A stretch of DNA of 39,837 nucleotides from an uncultured Treponema sp. (GTDB taxonomy: Bacteria > Spirochaetota > Spirochaetia > Treponematales > Treponemataceae): NCBI GenBank assembly GCA_905233535.1, contig CAJOEO010000016.1:1-39837 (forward strand), written 5' to 3'. This document shows, one piece after another, positions 28,001 through 37,199 of the stretch (positions are counted from its first letter, which is position 1; each line of letters opens with the position of its first letter). Under the pieces are notes generated by a model. It was given only the letters and a program-made list of their open reading frames with translations, did not search any database and was not told where the DNA came from. The position numbers and the translations under genes were made by a program.

Positions 28001-28098
28001 AAATCGTTAAAGGCAGAGGCACGCAATTCGACCCGATTATTGCCGACAAAATGATAGAACTAATCGACGCGGACAAAAACTACAAAATGCACGAATGA
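25063..28098 (+). CDS. Reg_prop (two-component propeller)/Y_Y_Y periplasmic sensor with cytoplasmic HD-GYP domain
   Basis: Signal peptide; repeated GLAGNTITDILQDSDGYIFLGTYEGLVRFDG-type blades; Y_Y_Y region; TM about 27300-27380; HDIGKIGIPD and HHERYDGRGYPDHLAG. Confidence 0.88.
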   Translation: MKRIFALFLAMMCVFVHAKTHSQFASQYTSRVWNTVDGLAGNTITDILQDSDGYIFLGTYEGLVRFDGIEFVLLNQSKSPDFSFASARSLFEDSNGQLWVGSNDQGITVLSKNSQHIKKFTTKDGLPSNSIRSMCEDNNGNVWVGTSSGLACISSDWTVFEPKGIDVIPGGNTHITLHIFKDSFGRLWISTGDEGVFFYENESFNRFVGLKSFKNLDITTVSQGIDGAMWFGCAPHYAVKFDKSGEQIYDIGFGAQKGSVVNSILQDRDGNVWFALDNGVSVLSEGELFGFDETSELTDDKVTKIMQDREGNIWLATDRGGAQRFSRARFKAFHTKNTVNAIVEDLTRNCVWFAADDGLLCWKNGSFVETKETEFVKKMRVRHVGVTKNGGLLVSTYEQLGQILFDADGTIHQWTKDDGLPGMRVRVAIENRAGDLYIGTTTGLAIFKADGKKIKIRKEDGIPNEYIMALHEDEQGRIWVGTDGGGIFIVKNEIVEKIITTKEGLAGNIVFKIDEVRPNEIWVNTGTGVSIFRPNGKIDNYNAYHGLGSDSTFQAIESNDAKIWFTSNRGLFSVPSKEFDSPPAQNLLTSKWYGRSDGIITSGITSTSLSMRDSSGNLWFTLIDGFLLRNATNKSEKPSPPIVHIEEIKIGERTVRLDGSPVIIYPGENRVNIKFSGLSYSAPEQVRYKTFLRGFDSDYTNWNSSRTVSYTNLAPKKYYFTVIAQGGDESVSPPSETCIIDVRPAFYQLSWFWLVSISAFALLFFLILRGRLNMIKRQQEFLESQIHERTESLLSLQRDLEKKVEERTAELKREKERVDLISVEVVGALASTIDAKDKYTNGHSRRVAEYSKMLAKALGKDEEYQSNIYYIALLHDIGKIGIPDTIINKPGKLTDEEFRTIQQHPEFGFKILKSITTMPEVSVGARWHHERYDGRGYPDHLAGEQIPEIARIICVADSYDAMTSNRSYRKYLPQAVVREEIVKGRGTQFDPIIADKMIELIDADKNYKMHE

Positions 28099-28180
28099 TT
28101 TTTCGCGCAAAAAACGAACAAAAATAAGATTCTGCGCCGTCGAATGATGAACAAAAAACGGTGATTGAAAAAAGAAAACG

Positions 28181-28213
28181 GTGGTTGAGCGAAGTCGAAA
28201 CCACCGTTTTTTT
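28181..28213. repeat. dispersed GGTTGAG...TCGAAACC element with T-tract
   Basis: CGGTGGTTGAGCGAAGTCGAAACCACCGTTTTTTTT. Confidence 0.8.
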
Positions 28214-28229
28214 TCGATTGAACGATTTT

Positions 28230-29135
28230 TTACAAAAGATTTCCGTCGCGTTCGATTTTTGCGTGTTGTTCTTCAAACTTTTCCATGATTTTGTCGATGA
28301 CCGCCTGTTTTGGGTCTTCGTGGTCTTTTGGAAGCGTGGACAAAAATTCTTTGCGCCAACTTTTACATTCAATTACGGGACTTGCGCTTATAATTTGTCG
28401 TGCTGGTTCTACAATATCTGCTAACATATCGTTTGGATTATTTACGTCTATCGTAAGACAACTGCCGTTTATCGTAACCAAAATCATCACGTCAAACATT
28501 CTAAGATACGAATCGATTTCTTTTAGACCTCGTTTTGTTTCTGGGTGACCTGGGCGGTAGCGCGTTCCGCTTGGAAAAACCAAAATCACTTCGCCGTCGC
28601 GTTTGCATTTGTCCATTGCACGCATTGCCGCAAGATTTATCGTTCGCGCCTTTTTTTCTTCAGCGATTTTTTCCTCTTCGCTTTTTGCATTTTCCTCGTT
28701 TTTTGTGAGCGAACGAGTTGGATAAATCACCACGCGCGTAAATCCTTCAGCGAACGCACGAACCATTGGGTCGTCTTCGTTTAATTTCATGCCCGCGATT
28801 GCAACTATTCGCTTGTCAAGGTCTTTGCCCGCTTCGCCCAAATCGTGTTCCACGAGGTAACAAAACGCAGGGAGGTCGGCATTTGAATAGTGTTCCATTA
28901 AAATCAAACCACTTTTTCCAGATTTCACCGCTTCCAAAAACGCCAAAAAATTCTCTTTTCCCTCAAGGCGACTGCCGTCCGCCATATTTTGACGCATAAA
29001 TTCGTTCATAAGAGCGCGGGATTTTGGATTTGCCTTTTGATAAACGTTCGTTTCGTCGATTTTTGCCGCCGCCATCGAAAACTCGCCGAGTTGTTTAAAC
29101 CAAGCCCCGTACTTTTCACGAATAGAAATGCCCAT
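28230..29135 (-). CDS. PlsC-like acyltransferase
   Basis: HX4D-type LMEHYSNADLPAF and EGTR-type VFPSGTRYRPG. Confidence 0.6.
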   Translation of the reverse strand: MGISIREKYGAWFKQLGEFSMAAAKIDETNVYQKANPKSRALMNEFMRQNMADGSRLEGKENFLAFLEAVKSGKSGLILMEHYSNADLPAFCYLVEHDLGEAGKDLDKRIVAIAGMKLNEDDPMVRAFAEGFTRVVIYPTRSLTKNEENAKSEEEKIAEEKKARTINLAAMRAMDKCKRDGEVILVFPSGTRYRPGHPETKRGLKEIDSYLRMFDVMILVTINGSCLTIDVNNPNDMLADIVEPARQIISASPVIECKSWRKEFLSTLPKDHEDPKQAVIDKIMEKFEEQHAKIERDGNLL

Positions 29136-29339
29136 TGATTTCCCCTACTTTCCAAAAAGATTTTCAATTATTCTATGCGTACAATTCCCAATTTGCAAGA
29201 ATCGAAAAGTTTTTGAATTTTCGCGTTTCGAGAATCTTTTGCAACCGAATAGATGCTAGTAACGGCTGGAGTTTTTGACAAAAACGCGGTGGCGGGTTTA
29301 TTCTATTTCTCATTATTCTTTTGCGATTTGAGGTTGTTT

Positions 29340-30425
29340 GTGAAACGATTTGGGATTTTTATTTTGTGTCTTTTTTGTTTTTTGGGGTGCGCACGTCAGC
29401 GTGGACACATCGTATACAGAAATTCGTCGCGAGGAAATTCTAATTCAACTTATATGCAAACGGCAGAAATCGCGCAAGATTCTACGCAAGAAGAGGCGGT
29501 TCGGCTTTCTTTTGCGCACAATCAAACGGCAATGGATAATCCATACGTTTTTGGCGCGGAGGCGTTTCGCGAAAAGTTGGAACAAATTTCGTCTGGCAAC
29601 GTAAAAGTTGACGTTTTTAACGGAACGATGACCGAAGACGAAGGCGAACTTTTCAGAAAATTGGAATCGGGCGAGGCTTCAATCGTTGTGGTTTCCCCTG
29701 GATTTTTAACGGCAAGCGTTCCCGAAGTTGACGTTTTTTCGTTGAATTATCTTTTTGACAATTTTGCGCATTGGGGCGCGGTTTTAGACGGCGAATTTGG
29801 AAAATCGCTTTCAGATATTGTGGCGCAAAAAACGGGTGGAAAAGTGAGAATCTTGGGATATTGGTCTGCGGGCGTTCGCGATTATTACGGAAAAAAGCCT
29901 GTTTATTCTCCCGCTGACCTTAACGGAATGACGATTCGAATCGGCTCATCGCCCGTTCAACAACAATTCTGGAAAGCGTGCGGCGCGATTCCAAAAAGCG
30001 TTGGTTGGGGCGCACTTTACGACGCACTAAACAGAGGAGAAGTTGACAGTGCGGAAAACGACTACACGAATTTCAGTCTAAAAAATCATCACAAAACTAC
30101 AAACGGAAAATTCGTCTGCGAAACGGAACACGATTTTACGACGCGACTAATGCTTGTAAACGGCGCGTTTTACGACAAACTTTCGGCGGCGCAAAAAAAA
30201 TATCTTGAAACGGCAAGTCAGTATGCGACCCAAATTGAACGGCAAAAAACATTTGAACAAGCGTCTTCCAGCAAAAACAAAGTCATTGCGGACGGCGCGA
30301 CCGTCATTGAAAACAAAGACATCGACATTGATTCGTTTAAAAGCATTGCGATTCCAATTCAAAACGAATACGCGCAAAAGAACGGCATGGAACGATTCAT
30401 CAAACTTGCGCGCGACGCTCGCTAA
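29340..30425 (+). CDS. TRAP transporter DctP-type solute-binding lipoprotein
   Basis: GTG start, lipobox CFLGC; FREKLEQISSGNVKVDVFNGTM, YYGKKPVYSPADLNGMTIRIGSSP, DALNRGEVDSAENDYTNF. Confidence 0.82.
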   Translation: MKRFGIFILCLFCFLGCARQRGHIVYRNSSRGNSNSTYMQTAEIAQDSTQEEAVRLSFAHNQTAMDNPYVFGAEAFREKLEQISSGNVKVDVFNGTMTEDEGELFRKLESGEASIVVVSPGFLTASVPEVDVFSLNYLFDNFAHWGAVLDGEFGKSLSDIVAQKTGGKVRILGYWSAGVRDYYGKKPVYSPADLNGMTIRIGSSPVQQQFWKACGAIPKSVGWGALYDALNRGEVDSAENDYTNFSLKNHHKTTNGKFVCETEHDFTTRLMLVNGAFYDKLSAAQKKYLETASQYATQIERQKTFEQASSSKNKVIADGATVIENKDIDIDSFKSIAIPIQNEYAQKNGMERFIKLARDAR

Positions 30426-30447
30426 AAAAAAACACAGAGGGAGAGAT

Positions 30448-32494
30448 ATGGCACGGAAAGAACTTGACCGATTTGACAAAAATCCAAAGAGAGATATGAA
30501 AATCTCCACAAAACTCATGCTTATAATTGGCGGTGCGGTGATTTTTAGTTGCGCGGTGGTTGGCGCGGTTTCGCTTTTTGTTTTTGATTCAACGAGAATT
30601 GGCGGTGAATTACGCAAAATTGATTGCGGGTTCGCAAGAACTCAAACTCGCTTTTTCGTCGAATTCTCCGACCTCGTTAAACGAAACACTTTTGCGAAGT
30701 GCGCAAGACGCTTCGCTTGGATTTTTGTTCGTTACGAATAAAAACGGGCGCGTTCTTCCAGGCGGTGGCATAAACGTAACGGACGGCGTTGACGTTTCTT
30801 ACATTGGCGTGGTTTCTAGCGCGTTGCGCGGAACGTCCAGCATGGGAATCGAAGGCGTGGCGAATTTCAATTACGCTATTATTGCGAGTAGTCCAATTTT
30901 GATTGGCGGACAAACAATGGGCGCGGTTGTTGCAGGATTCGACATTTCGTCGGGGTGGCTCGCAAACACGATTAAAAAAAGTTACAACGTAGAATGTTCG
31001 ATTTTCAAAGATGATGTTCGCGTTTCTTCCACGTTGACCGACAAATTTGGAAAATCTGCCGTTGGAACAAAACTCAACAATTCATTTTTGGAAGGAGTCG
31101 TTCTGAAAGACGGAAACGGCTGGGTCGGTCCTGTAGAAGTCCACGGAAAATCGTATTACGGATATTATTTCCCGATTGAATCTGGCGATGGGCGCATTAC
31201 AGGAATGATTTTTATCGCAAAAAACATGAAAATTGTTGAAAACGTCAGAAATCACACGTTGATTGTTGTATCGGGAATCATGGTTTTAATCGCACTCGTT
31301 TTGATTTTGGGCAGCGGCACGTTTGTTCGTTGGCTGATGTGGCGAATCTACAACGTAACGAACACGCTAAAAGACATGGAAACGGGCGACGCGGATTTAA
31401 CAAAACGATGCAAACTTTTCATTCGCGACGAAATCGGCGACCTTATTATTCATTTTGATTTATTCTGCGACAAATTGCAGGAAATTGTCAAAGAAATCAA
31501 AAAAAGCCGCGATTCACTTTCGGGCGCGGGGCAAAAAATGACATCTGCCACAAACGAAACTGCAAACGCGATTTCTGCAATTACGACTTCAATCAACGAC
31601 ATTCGTTCGCAAATCGAAATGCAAGGCGACAGCGTTCATCAAACGGCGAAATCAGTTACGGGAATTTCTCGTTCGATTATAATTTTGAACGGAATGATTG
31701 AAAGTCAATCGATGGGCGTTGACGACGCAAGCGCGGCAGTCGAACAGATGGTTGAAAACATTGCAAGCGTAAACGAAAGCGTTGACAAGATGGCGGATTC
31801 GTTTTCGGAACTTGCACAAAATGCGCAGGCGGGATTTTCAAAACAGCAAGACGTAAACGAAAGAATCAAACAAATCGAAACGCAATCCAAAACTCTTCAA
31901 GAAGCGAACAAAACAATCGCACAAATTGCAAACGAAACGAATCTTTTGGCGATGAATGCGGCGATTGAAGCGGCGCACGCAGGAAGCGCGGGGCGCGGAT
32001 TTTCCGTGGTTGCCGACGAAATTAGAAAACTCTCGGAAACTTCGCGCGAGCAATCCAAAACAATCGGCGACCAACTCAAGAAAATCAAAGATTCGATTAC
32101 GAGCGTTGTCAGCGCGTCGCAAGAATCTGGGGACGCGCTTTCTGCCGTTTCCGAAAAAATCAGCCAAACCGACCAACTTGTCGTTCAAATCAAATCTGCG
32201 ATGGGCGAGCAGAAAAACGGTTCTCAACAAATCGTGGGCGCGCTTCGCAACATGACGGAAAGTTCGCACGAAGTTCAACAATCGTCGAAAGACATGGCGG
32301 AACAAAACGAAACGATTATGCGCGAAGTACGAAATTTGCAAGAAATGACGCGAAGCATGAGCGGAAACATGGAAAAAATGAGCGAAGACGCAAGCCGAAT
32401 TGAATCGACGGGCGCGGAACTTTATTCGATTTCTGGAAAAGTCCGCGAATCAATCGAAAAAATCGGTGGCGAAATCGATTTGTTCAAAGTCTAA
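30448..32494 (+). pseudogene. methyl-accepting chemotaxis protein, interrupted just after TM1
   Basis: Frame 1: [51 protein letters not shown]; frame 2 (from about 30600): [22 protein letters not shown]...[38 protein letters not shown]. Confidence 0.8.
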
Positions 32495-33159
32495 TTTTTC
32501 GTCGGTTGAAGTTTGTCGAAACCCTTGTCGCGAGTTTTTTCCGCGCTTCCCGTAATCGGAATTTGCTCGCCTAAAAATTTCGGCGACGGCTGAAAAATCG
32601 CGTCCAAAACGGCTTTTGCCCGCGCCAGCGTTTCGCGAGCCGCCCAAAATTGCATTGCTCTAATCGGAAACGGCGCGATTTCTTCGGCACAAAGTCCCGC
32701 GCAATCGATTCCCGCTTTTCGCGCAAGAAAAACGGCGCGATAAATGTGGAACTTTTGCGTTACGAGCGTACATTCGTCCACGCAAAAAACTTTTTTTGCA
32801 CGAACGGCAGTTTCCCAAGTGCTGAATCCTGCGTGGTCCAAAAACACATTTTCGTCAAAGCCGTGTCGCCGCCGCAAATACAAAAGCGCGGTGTTCACTT
32901 CGTCGTAATTTTTGCGCCCGTGGTCGCCCGAAATCAAAATCCGCTGCGCCTTTTTGCTTTTGACGATTTTTGCCGCGCTTTCTAAACGGTCGCGCAAAAC
33001 GTCCGAAACGATTTCGCCGCGAACGCCCGCTCCCAAAACAAGAACGCAATATTTTTGCGGAACGTCCTCGATTTTTTCAAAAACGAACGGCTTTGTGCTG
33101 TAAATCACAAAAATGTTTGCAAAAATCACAAACGTGAAAAAAATCCGTTTGAGTTTCAA
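32491..33159 (-). CDS. SanA/YdcF-like DUF218 membrane protein
   Basis: [44 protein letters not shown]...[15 protein letters not shown] start with GGAGGAAAAAAG SD. Confidence 0.8.
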   Translation of the reverse strand: MKLKRIFFTFVIFANIFVIYSTKPFVFEKIEDVPQKYCVLVLGAGVRGEIVSDVLRDRLESAAKIVKSKKAQRILISGDHGRKNYDEVNTALLYLRRRHGFDENVFLDHAGFSTWETAVRAKKVFCVDECTLVTQKFHIYRAVFLARKAGIDCAGLCAEEIAPFPIRAMQFWAARETLARAKAVLDAIFQPSPKFLGEQIPITGSAEKTRDKGFDKLQPTKN

Positions 33160-34508
33160 CTTTTTTCCTCCAAAATGATTTTGTAAGAAATGTTGCGGTT
33201 TCCAGACGATTTTTTCCAGCCCCAAGAAAAATTTTGTTCGCGCCCCGCGTTTTTCAACTCGCCCAAAACGTCGGATTTATTCTGCAAAAAACGGTCGATT
33301 TCGTTTGCGACGGCTTTGTTTTTTGCCACAAATTGAATAGTGATTTTCTTTGCAGAAGAATTTTTTGCCGCGTCAAAAATCATTTTTTGAACATCGTTTT
33401 TGTTTTTCGCAAACTGAATTCGCGTCGGCTCTTTTGTAAAAACGGTCGCGTCCGACGGATTTTCAACGTCTGTTTCAAATTTTTCGAGTTCCGCATAAGT
33501 GTATGGACCACCTTGCGCAATGTCGCCAAAATATCGCTCGTATTCAAAATCTTTTTTGGAATTCTGATTTTTAAAAATGACTTTTTGAGAAAAATTATCG
33601 GGGGTATGTTCCGCAATCTCTTTCATTTCATCGTGATTCAGATTGAAATATTGGGGGTATATTTTATTGTCGTCCCAAGTTACGTCCATTTGATAACATT
33701 GATTTTGCAAAATCAAAAGATTCCAAGCGTGGCTTTCGCTTTCGATTACGGCGCACGGAATTTCAAGTTGTTGCATATAATATTGAAACGCGCGTGCGTA
33801 TCCCGCGCAGACGGTTTTATACTTTACGATTGCACTATACGCGCTTTGCAACGTGCCGCCATAATTTCCCGAACGGAACGATTCCAAATCGTAATTCACC
33901 GAAAGACAAATGTAATCGTGAACGTATTTTACTCGCTCCATTTTGTCTTCCAAAAGCGACGCATAAAAAACGATTGGCGCGCTCATTTCCCAAAATTCGT
34001 CGTAGACTTTTTGAGAATCTTCCTTTGGAAAAAGATACGAAAATTCGATTCGCGTAACTGTTTCGTCGGAATTGCTGTAAAAAACGCAGTCGCCAGTCCA
34101 CCAAAAAAGTTCTGGATTATCGTTCAAAACCGCAAGAATCACGTTTTTTAGTTCGCCTTTTTTGATTTTCGCGGATTTTGACAAATCGAGATTTCCGTCC
34201 CATTGCAAAACTGCGCTAAAAATCTCGTCGTAGGCATTTTTTTGCGATTTTCCCAAAACCGAACGGAACAAAAGCGTGTTTTTTGAAATCACATCGCCAA
34301 AAATATTTTCCTTTGGAACGATTGCGCCCCGCGTTGACGAAAGCGGAACGTCGATTTCGTTCGTTTTTTCGTCAGTTTTTGCGCCCACAAAACCACCAAA
34401 ATCCTCGGCAAAATCAAAATCCGCCTCGTCAAACGAAACTTTTGGAGAAACGGCAAAAACGCTCGCCGACAAAAATGCAAAAGCAAAAATCTTACAAAAA
34501 AATCTCAT
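33156..34508 (-). CDS. exported transglutaminase-like domain protein
   Basis: Signal peptide at 34508; KTVCAGYARAFQYYMQQLEIPCAVIESESHAWNLLILQNQCYQMDVTWDD (C-H-D arrangement). Confidence 0.78.
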   Translation of the reverse strand: MRFFCKIFAFAFLSASVFAVSPKVSFDEADFDFAEDFGGFVGAKTDEKTNEIDVPLSSTRGAIVPKENIFGDVISKNTLLFRSVLGKSQKNAYDEIFSAVLQWDGNLDLSKSAKIKKGELKNVILAVLNDNPELFWWTGDCVFYSNSDETVTRIEFSYLFPKEDSQKVYDEFWEMSAPIVFYASLLEDKMERVKYVHDYICLSVNYDLESFRSGNYGGTLQSAYSAIVKYKTVCAGYARAFQYYMQQLEIPCAVIESESHAWNLLILQNQCYQMDVTWDDNKIYPQYFNLNHDEMKEIAEHTPDNFSQKVIFKNQNSKKDFEYERYFGDIAQGGPYTYAELEKFETDVENPSDATVFTKEPTRIQFAKNKNDVQKMIFDAAKNSSAKKITIQFVAKNKAVANEIDRFLQNKSDVLGELKNAGREQNFSWGWKKSSGNRNISYKIILEEKS

Positions 34509-34637
34509 GGATAAAATTATATCACACGCCATTTGACTTTTGTTTCGATTAAGATTTTTAAGATTCTGAAAAAACGAAAGATGTTCTTTTTGAAAAATTG
34601 ATTTAAAATCTTCCAAAAAAATTTTGGGGGAACAATG

Positions 34638-35249
34638 ATGAAAAAAATTCTTTCGGTTGCGTTTGTGTTTATGTGCGCAATTTTTGTGTTTGTTTCTTGC
34701 GCGTCGCGTCCCACGGGCAAAGTTTCGCCCGTTTTTGGTTTGCGCTGGGAGCAGGACGGCAAAGCGATTGGGCGATGTCATTTAATGGACAACGTTTCGA
34801 TTTCTGGAAAAGTGCGCGGTGCGGATTTTTCGGACGGAAGCGAGATTTTTCTTGAAGTTTATTATGTGAATCCAAACGACAAAAGCGTTCTGCACGAAAT
34901 AACTAATCTTTTGACAACTATTCAAAATGGGGCGTTTAAGTGCGATTTAGAACTTTCGTCTAAAGATTTGGAAAATTATTCTTCTGGAGAATATTTTGTT
35001 CCCGAAGTTTCGTTCAAAATCAAAAATGCTGCAGGCGACGTTTCCGTGCGCACGCCAGTTTTAAAAGCGTATTGTTGGATAAAAACGCAATTTCGGGACA
35101 GAAAAACGGGAAAAGCCATAGCGAATCATTCTTATATAATTTACAAATCTGACGGAAGCGAAATCCGCGGCACAACCGACGAAAACGGCTATGTAAACGA
35201 ACAATGGCTTCCGTTCGGCTCGTATTATTTGGATTTCATCGACGAATAA
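34638..35249 (+). CDS. hypothetical lipoprotein
   Basis: MKKILSVAFVFMCAIFVFVSCAS lipobox; SD GGGGGA upstream. Confidence 0.65.
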   Translation: MKKILSVAFVFMCAIFVFVSCASRPTGKVSPVFGLRWEQDGKAIGRCHLMDNVSISGKVRGADFSDGSEIFLEVYYVNPNDKSVLHEITNLLTTIQNGAFKCDLELSSKDLENYSSGEYFVPEVSFKIKNAAGDVSVRTPVLKAYCWIKTQFRDRKTGKAIANHSYIIYKSDGSEIRGTTDENGYVNEQWLPFGSYYLDFIDE

Positions 35250-35256
35250 AAAAAAA

Positions 35257-35284
35257 GCGATTGCTTTTTGCAATCGCTTTTTTC
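35257..35284. terminator. intrinsic terminator
   Basis: AAGCGATTGC-ttttt-GCAATCGCTTTTTT. Confidence 0.85.
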
Positions 35285-35286
35285 GC

Positions 35287-35763
35287 CTATTTTTCGTTTA
35301 CGATTTTTCCTGTCAAATGTTCAATCGTCATTTCCAAACACAAAACGCGCGTTTTGGCGTTTTCCCATTCCGTTTCCACGCTTTGCGCGGTTGGGTGATA
35401 TTTTAATCCGAGTGCGCAAACTTTTTCCTTGATTTTTGCTTCGTCTTCCACGATTTTGATTCGACCGAACGCCACGACGCTCGTAATGTTCAACGCCCAA
35501 TCGCCGTCTTTTTTGAATCCCGCGTCCATAACGCAAAACGACGCTTTGTCGCATTTTTTAATCGAATCGACTTTATGCCCCTCTTTTGCGCCGTGAAAAT
35601 AGATTTTCCCATCGGATTCATCGTAGAAAAAATCAAGTGGCACAGTGTACGGATAGCCGTCGTCGCCCAAAACCGCCAAAACTCCGCGCCATTCATTTTT
35701 CAAAATTTCAACGCATTTTTCCTTTGAAACTTGCTGTTTGAATCGTCGCATTTGCCTAAACAT
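35287..35763 (-). CDS. pyridoxamine 5'-phosphate oxidase-like FMN-binding split-barrel protein (NimA-like)
   Basis: GVLAVLGDDGYPYTVPLDFFYDESDGKIYFHGAKEGHKVDSIKKCDKASFCV. Confidence 0.85.
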   Translation of the reverse strand: MFRQMRRFKQQVSKEKCVEILKNEWRGVLAVLGDDGYPYTVPLDFFYDESDGKIYFHGAKEGHKVDSIKKCDKASFCVMDAGFKKDGDWALNITSVVAFGRIKIVEDEAKIKEKVCALGLKYHPTAQSVETEWENAKTRVLCLEMTIEHLTGKIVNEK

Positions 35764-36026
35764 TTTTGCCCCCTTTTGAAGAATCTTTTGGATTTACTTT
35801 TTTTTGCTTAACGCCCGCAGAGATTTCGAGAACCTCAATCTTAAAAACGACGTTTTTCAAAATTTCGTCTGTGCGAGGCGATTTTATAGGCACGATGAAT
35901 TCGATTCAATGTGCGAATTTTCGTTTTTTCATTTCAATTTTTTTATAACGAATGCAAAACAAAATTATTGACATAGTGCTTTTTTTTTGTAGAGTACATT
36001 ATTTTTCAAATGCGGAGGTTTTGTTT

Positions 36027-36758
36027 ATGATTCGAGCAAAAAATGTTTTTTGCGGCGTTGGCGGGGTGGCGATTTTTGCGGCATATTTTGCGCTGTCGCT
36101 TTCGTGCGCGTCGTCTAAAAACACGGGTTCGTTAAAAGAGGGTGGCGTGGAAGCGTCCGTTTTGCCGAGTAGAACGGCGAATTCTTGGGAAGATTACGAT
36201 ATTTTCCTCGTCAGTTCTAATCCGTCGCCGTCGCGAATTTTAAAACTCGTTCCAAAAAAGGCAGACGATGAAGAGCAGAAAATCTACTTTGCGATTTCAT
36301 CTCCAAACGACACGAAAATTCTGAAAATGGAAAAAAAGAACGGCGTTTCTACAAAAGCGGAAGTCGATGAAAATCTCGTTACGGCGAGCGAACTTGAAGG
36401 AAAAAGTTTGATAAGCGAAGAAGACGCAAAACGCGCGGTCGAATTCATAAATCAACTCGAACAAAATTTTCGGCAAGAACGTTCGCGCGAAGGCATTTTG
36501 AATAAATTTGAAATCGACAAAATTATCAAAAAAAGCGATTCGATTCGCGTTCCGTCAAAAGACGTATACAACGGCTATAGCTATGACAAGTATTATGAAT
36601 ACAAAACGGTAGAATGGGACGAAAAAAGGCGCGTGTTTTTCATTCAACATTCGACCGCTTACGGAAAAGACGAAATCATATATTCCGCAAACGGTTCTGA
36701 AAACTTTTTGATAACGCTCGAAAACGCGCTTGCTCTTAGAGATGCGCTCTCAAAATAA
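36027..36758 (+). CDS. hypothetical lipoprotein
   Basis: GGAGG SD; FALSLSCASS lipobox. Confidence 0.65.
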   Translation: MIRAKNVFCGVGGVAIFAAYFALSLSCASSKNTGSLKEGGVEASVLPSRTANSWEDYDIFLVSSNPSPSRILKLVPKKADDEEQKIYFAISSPNDTKILKMEKKNGVSTKAEVDENLVTASELEGKSLISEEDAKRAVEFINQLEQNFRQERSREGILNKFEIDKIIKKSDSIRVPSKDVYNGYSYDKYYEYKTVEWDEKRRVFFIQHSTAYGKDEIIYSANGSENFLITLENALALRDALSK

Positions 36759-37149
36759 AATTTGCGCGGGGCTAATACTGATGATTTTTGCAATCATTTT
36801 GTATTCAGCCCTGCACAACGTTGAAAATCTTTATATTTTCCACAATTTTGGCGAAAACTTATTTTTTGGAATCTACAAAAATTTTCAGTCGCACGCGATA
36901 AGAATTCTAAAACGTTTGCCATTTTTTTCGTTCGTAAAAAATCATTTGGTGGATTTGCTTTGGTTTTTGTCGTTTTCGCTAATTTTTAGCGCGATTTTTT
37001 CCGTCGCAAAAAAAACGCGATTTGCCGTTTTGATTTTATTGGCGTGTTTAAGCGAATTTTCTCAATTATTCTACGAAAATTTAGGCACATTCGACATTTT
37101 GGATTTGCTTTGCTATTTTTCAATCGCGGTCGTTTTTCTTGTCGTTTGA
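36742..37149 (+). CDS. small integral membrane protein, VanZ/DUF2809-like
   Basis: Four predicted TMs; LVDLLWFLSFSLIF..LSEFSQLFYENLGTFDILDLLCYFSIA pattern. Confidence 0.5.
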   Translation: MRSQNKICAGLILMIFAIILYSALHNVENLYIFHNFGENLFFGIYKNFQSHAIRILKRLPFFSFVKNHLVDLLWFLSFSLIFSAIFSVAKKTRFAVLILLACLSEFSQLFYENLGTFDILDLLCYFSIAVVFLVV

Positions 37150-37199
37150 CTTTCGTTCAATCTCCGCGTGTTTAAAAACGACGTTTTTCAAAATTTCGT

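Noticed and set aside
30205-30741. 178-aa plus-strand ORF starting inside dctP
   Set aside because: Only the segment from 30448 is real (MCP N-terminus); the upstream part is out of frame within dctP.
33234-34151. 305-aa plus-strand ORF opposite the transglutaminase-like gene
   Set aside because: Shadow ORF: biased Phe/Arg/Asn composition, no recognisable motif, and the minus strand carries a coherent protein.
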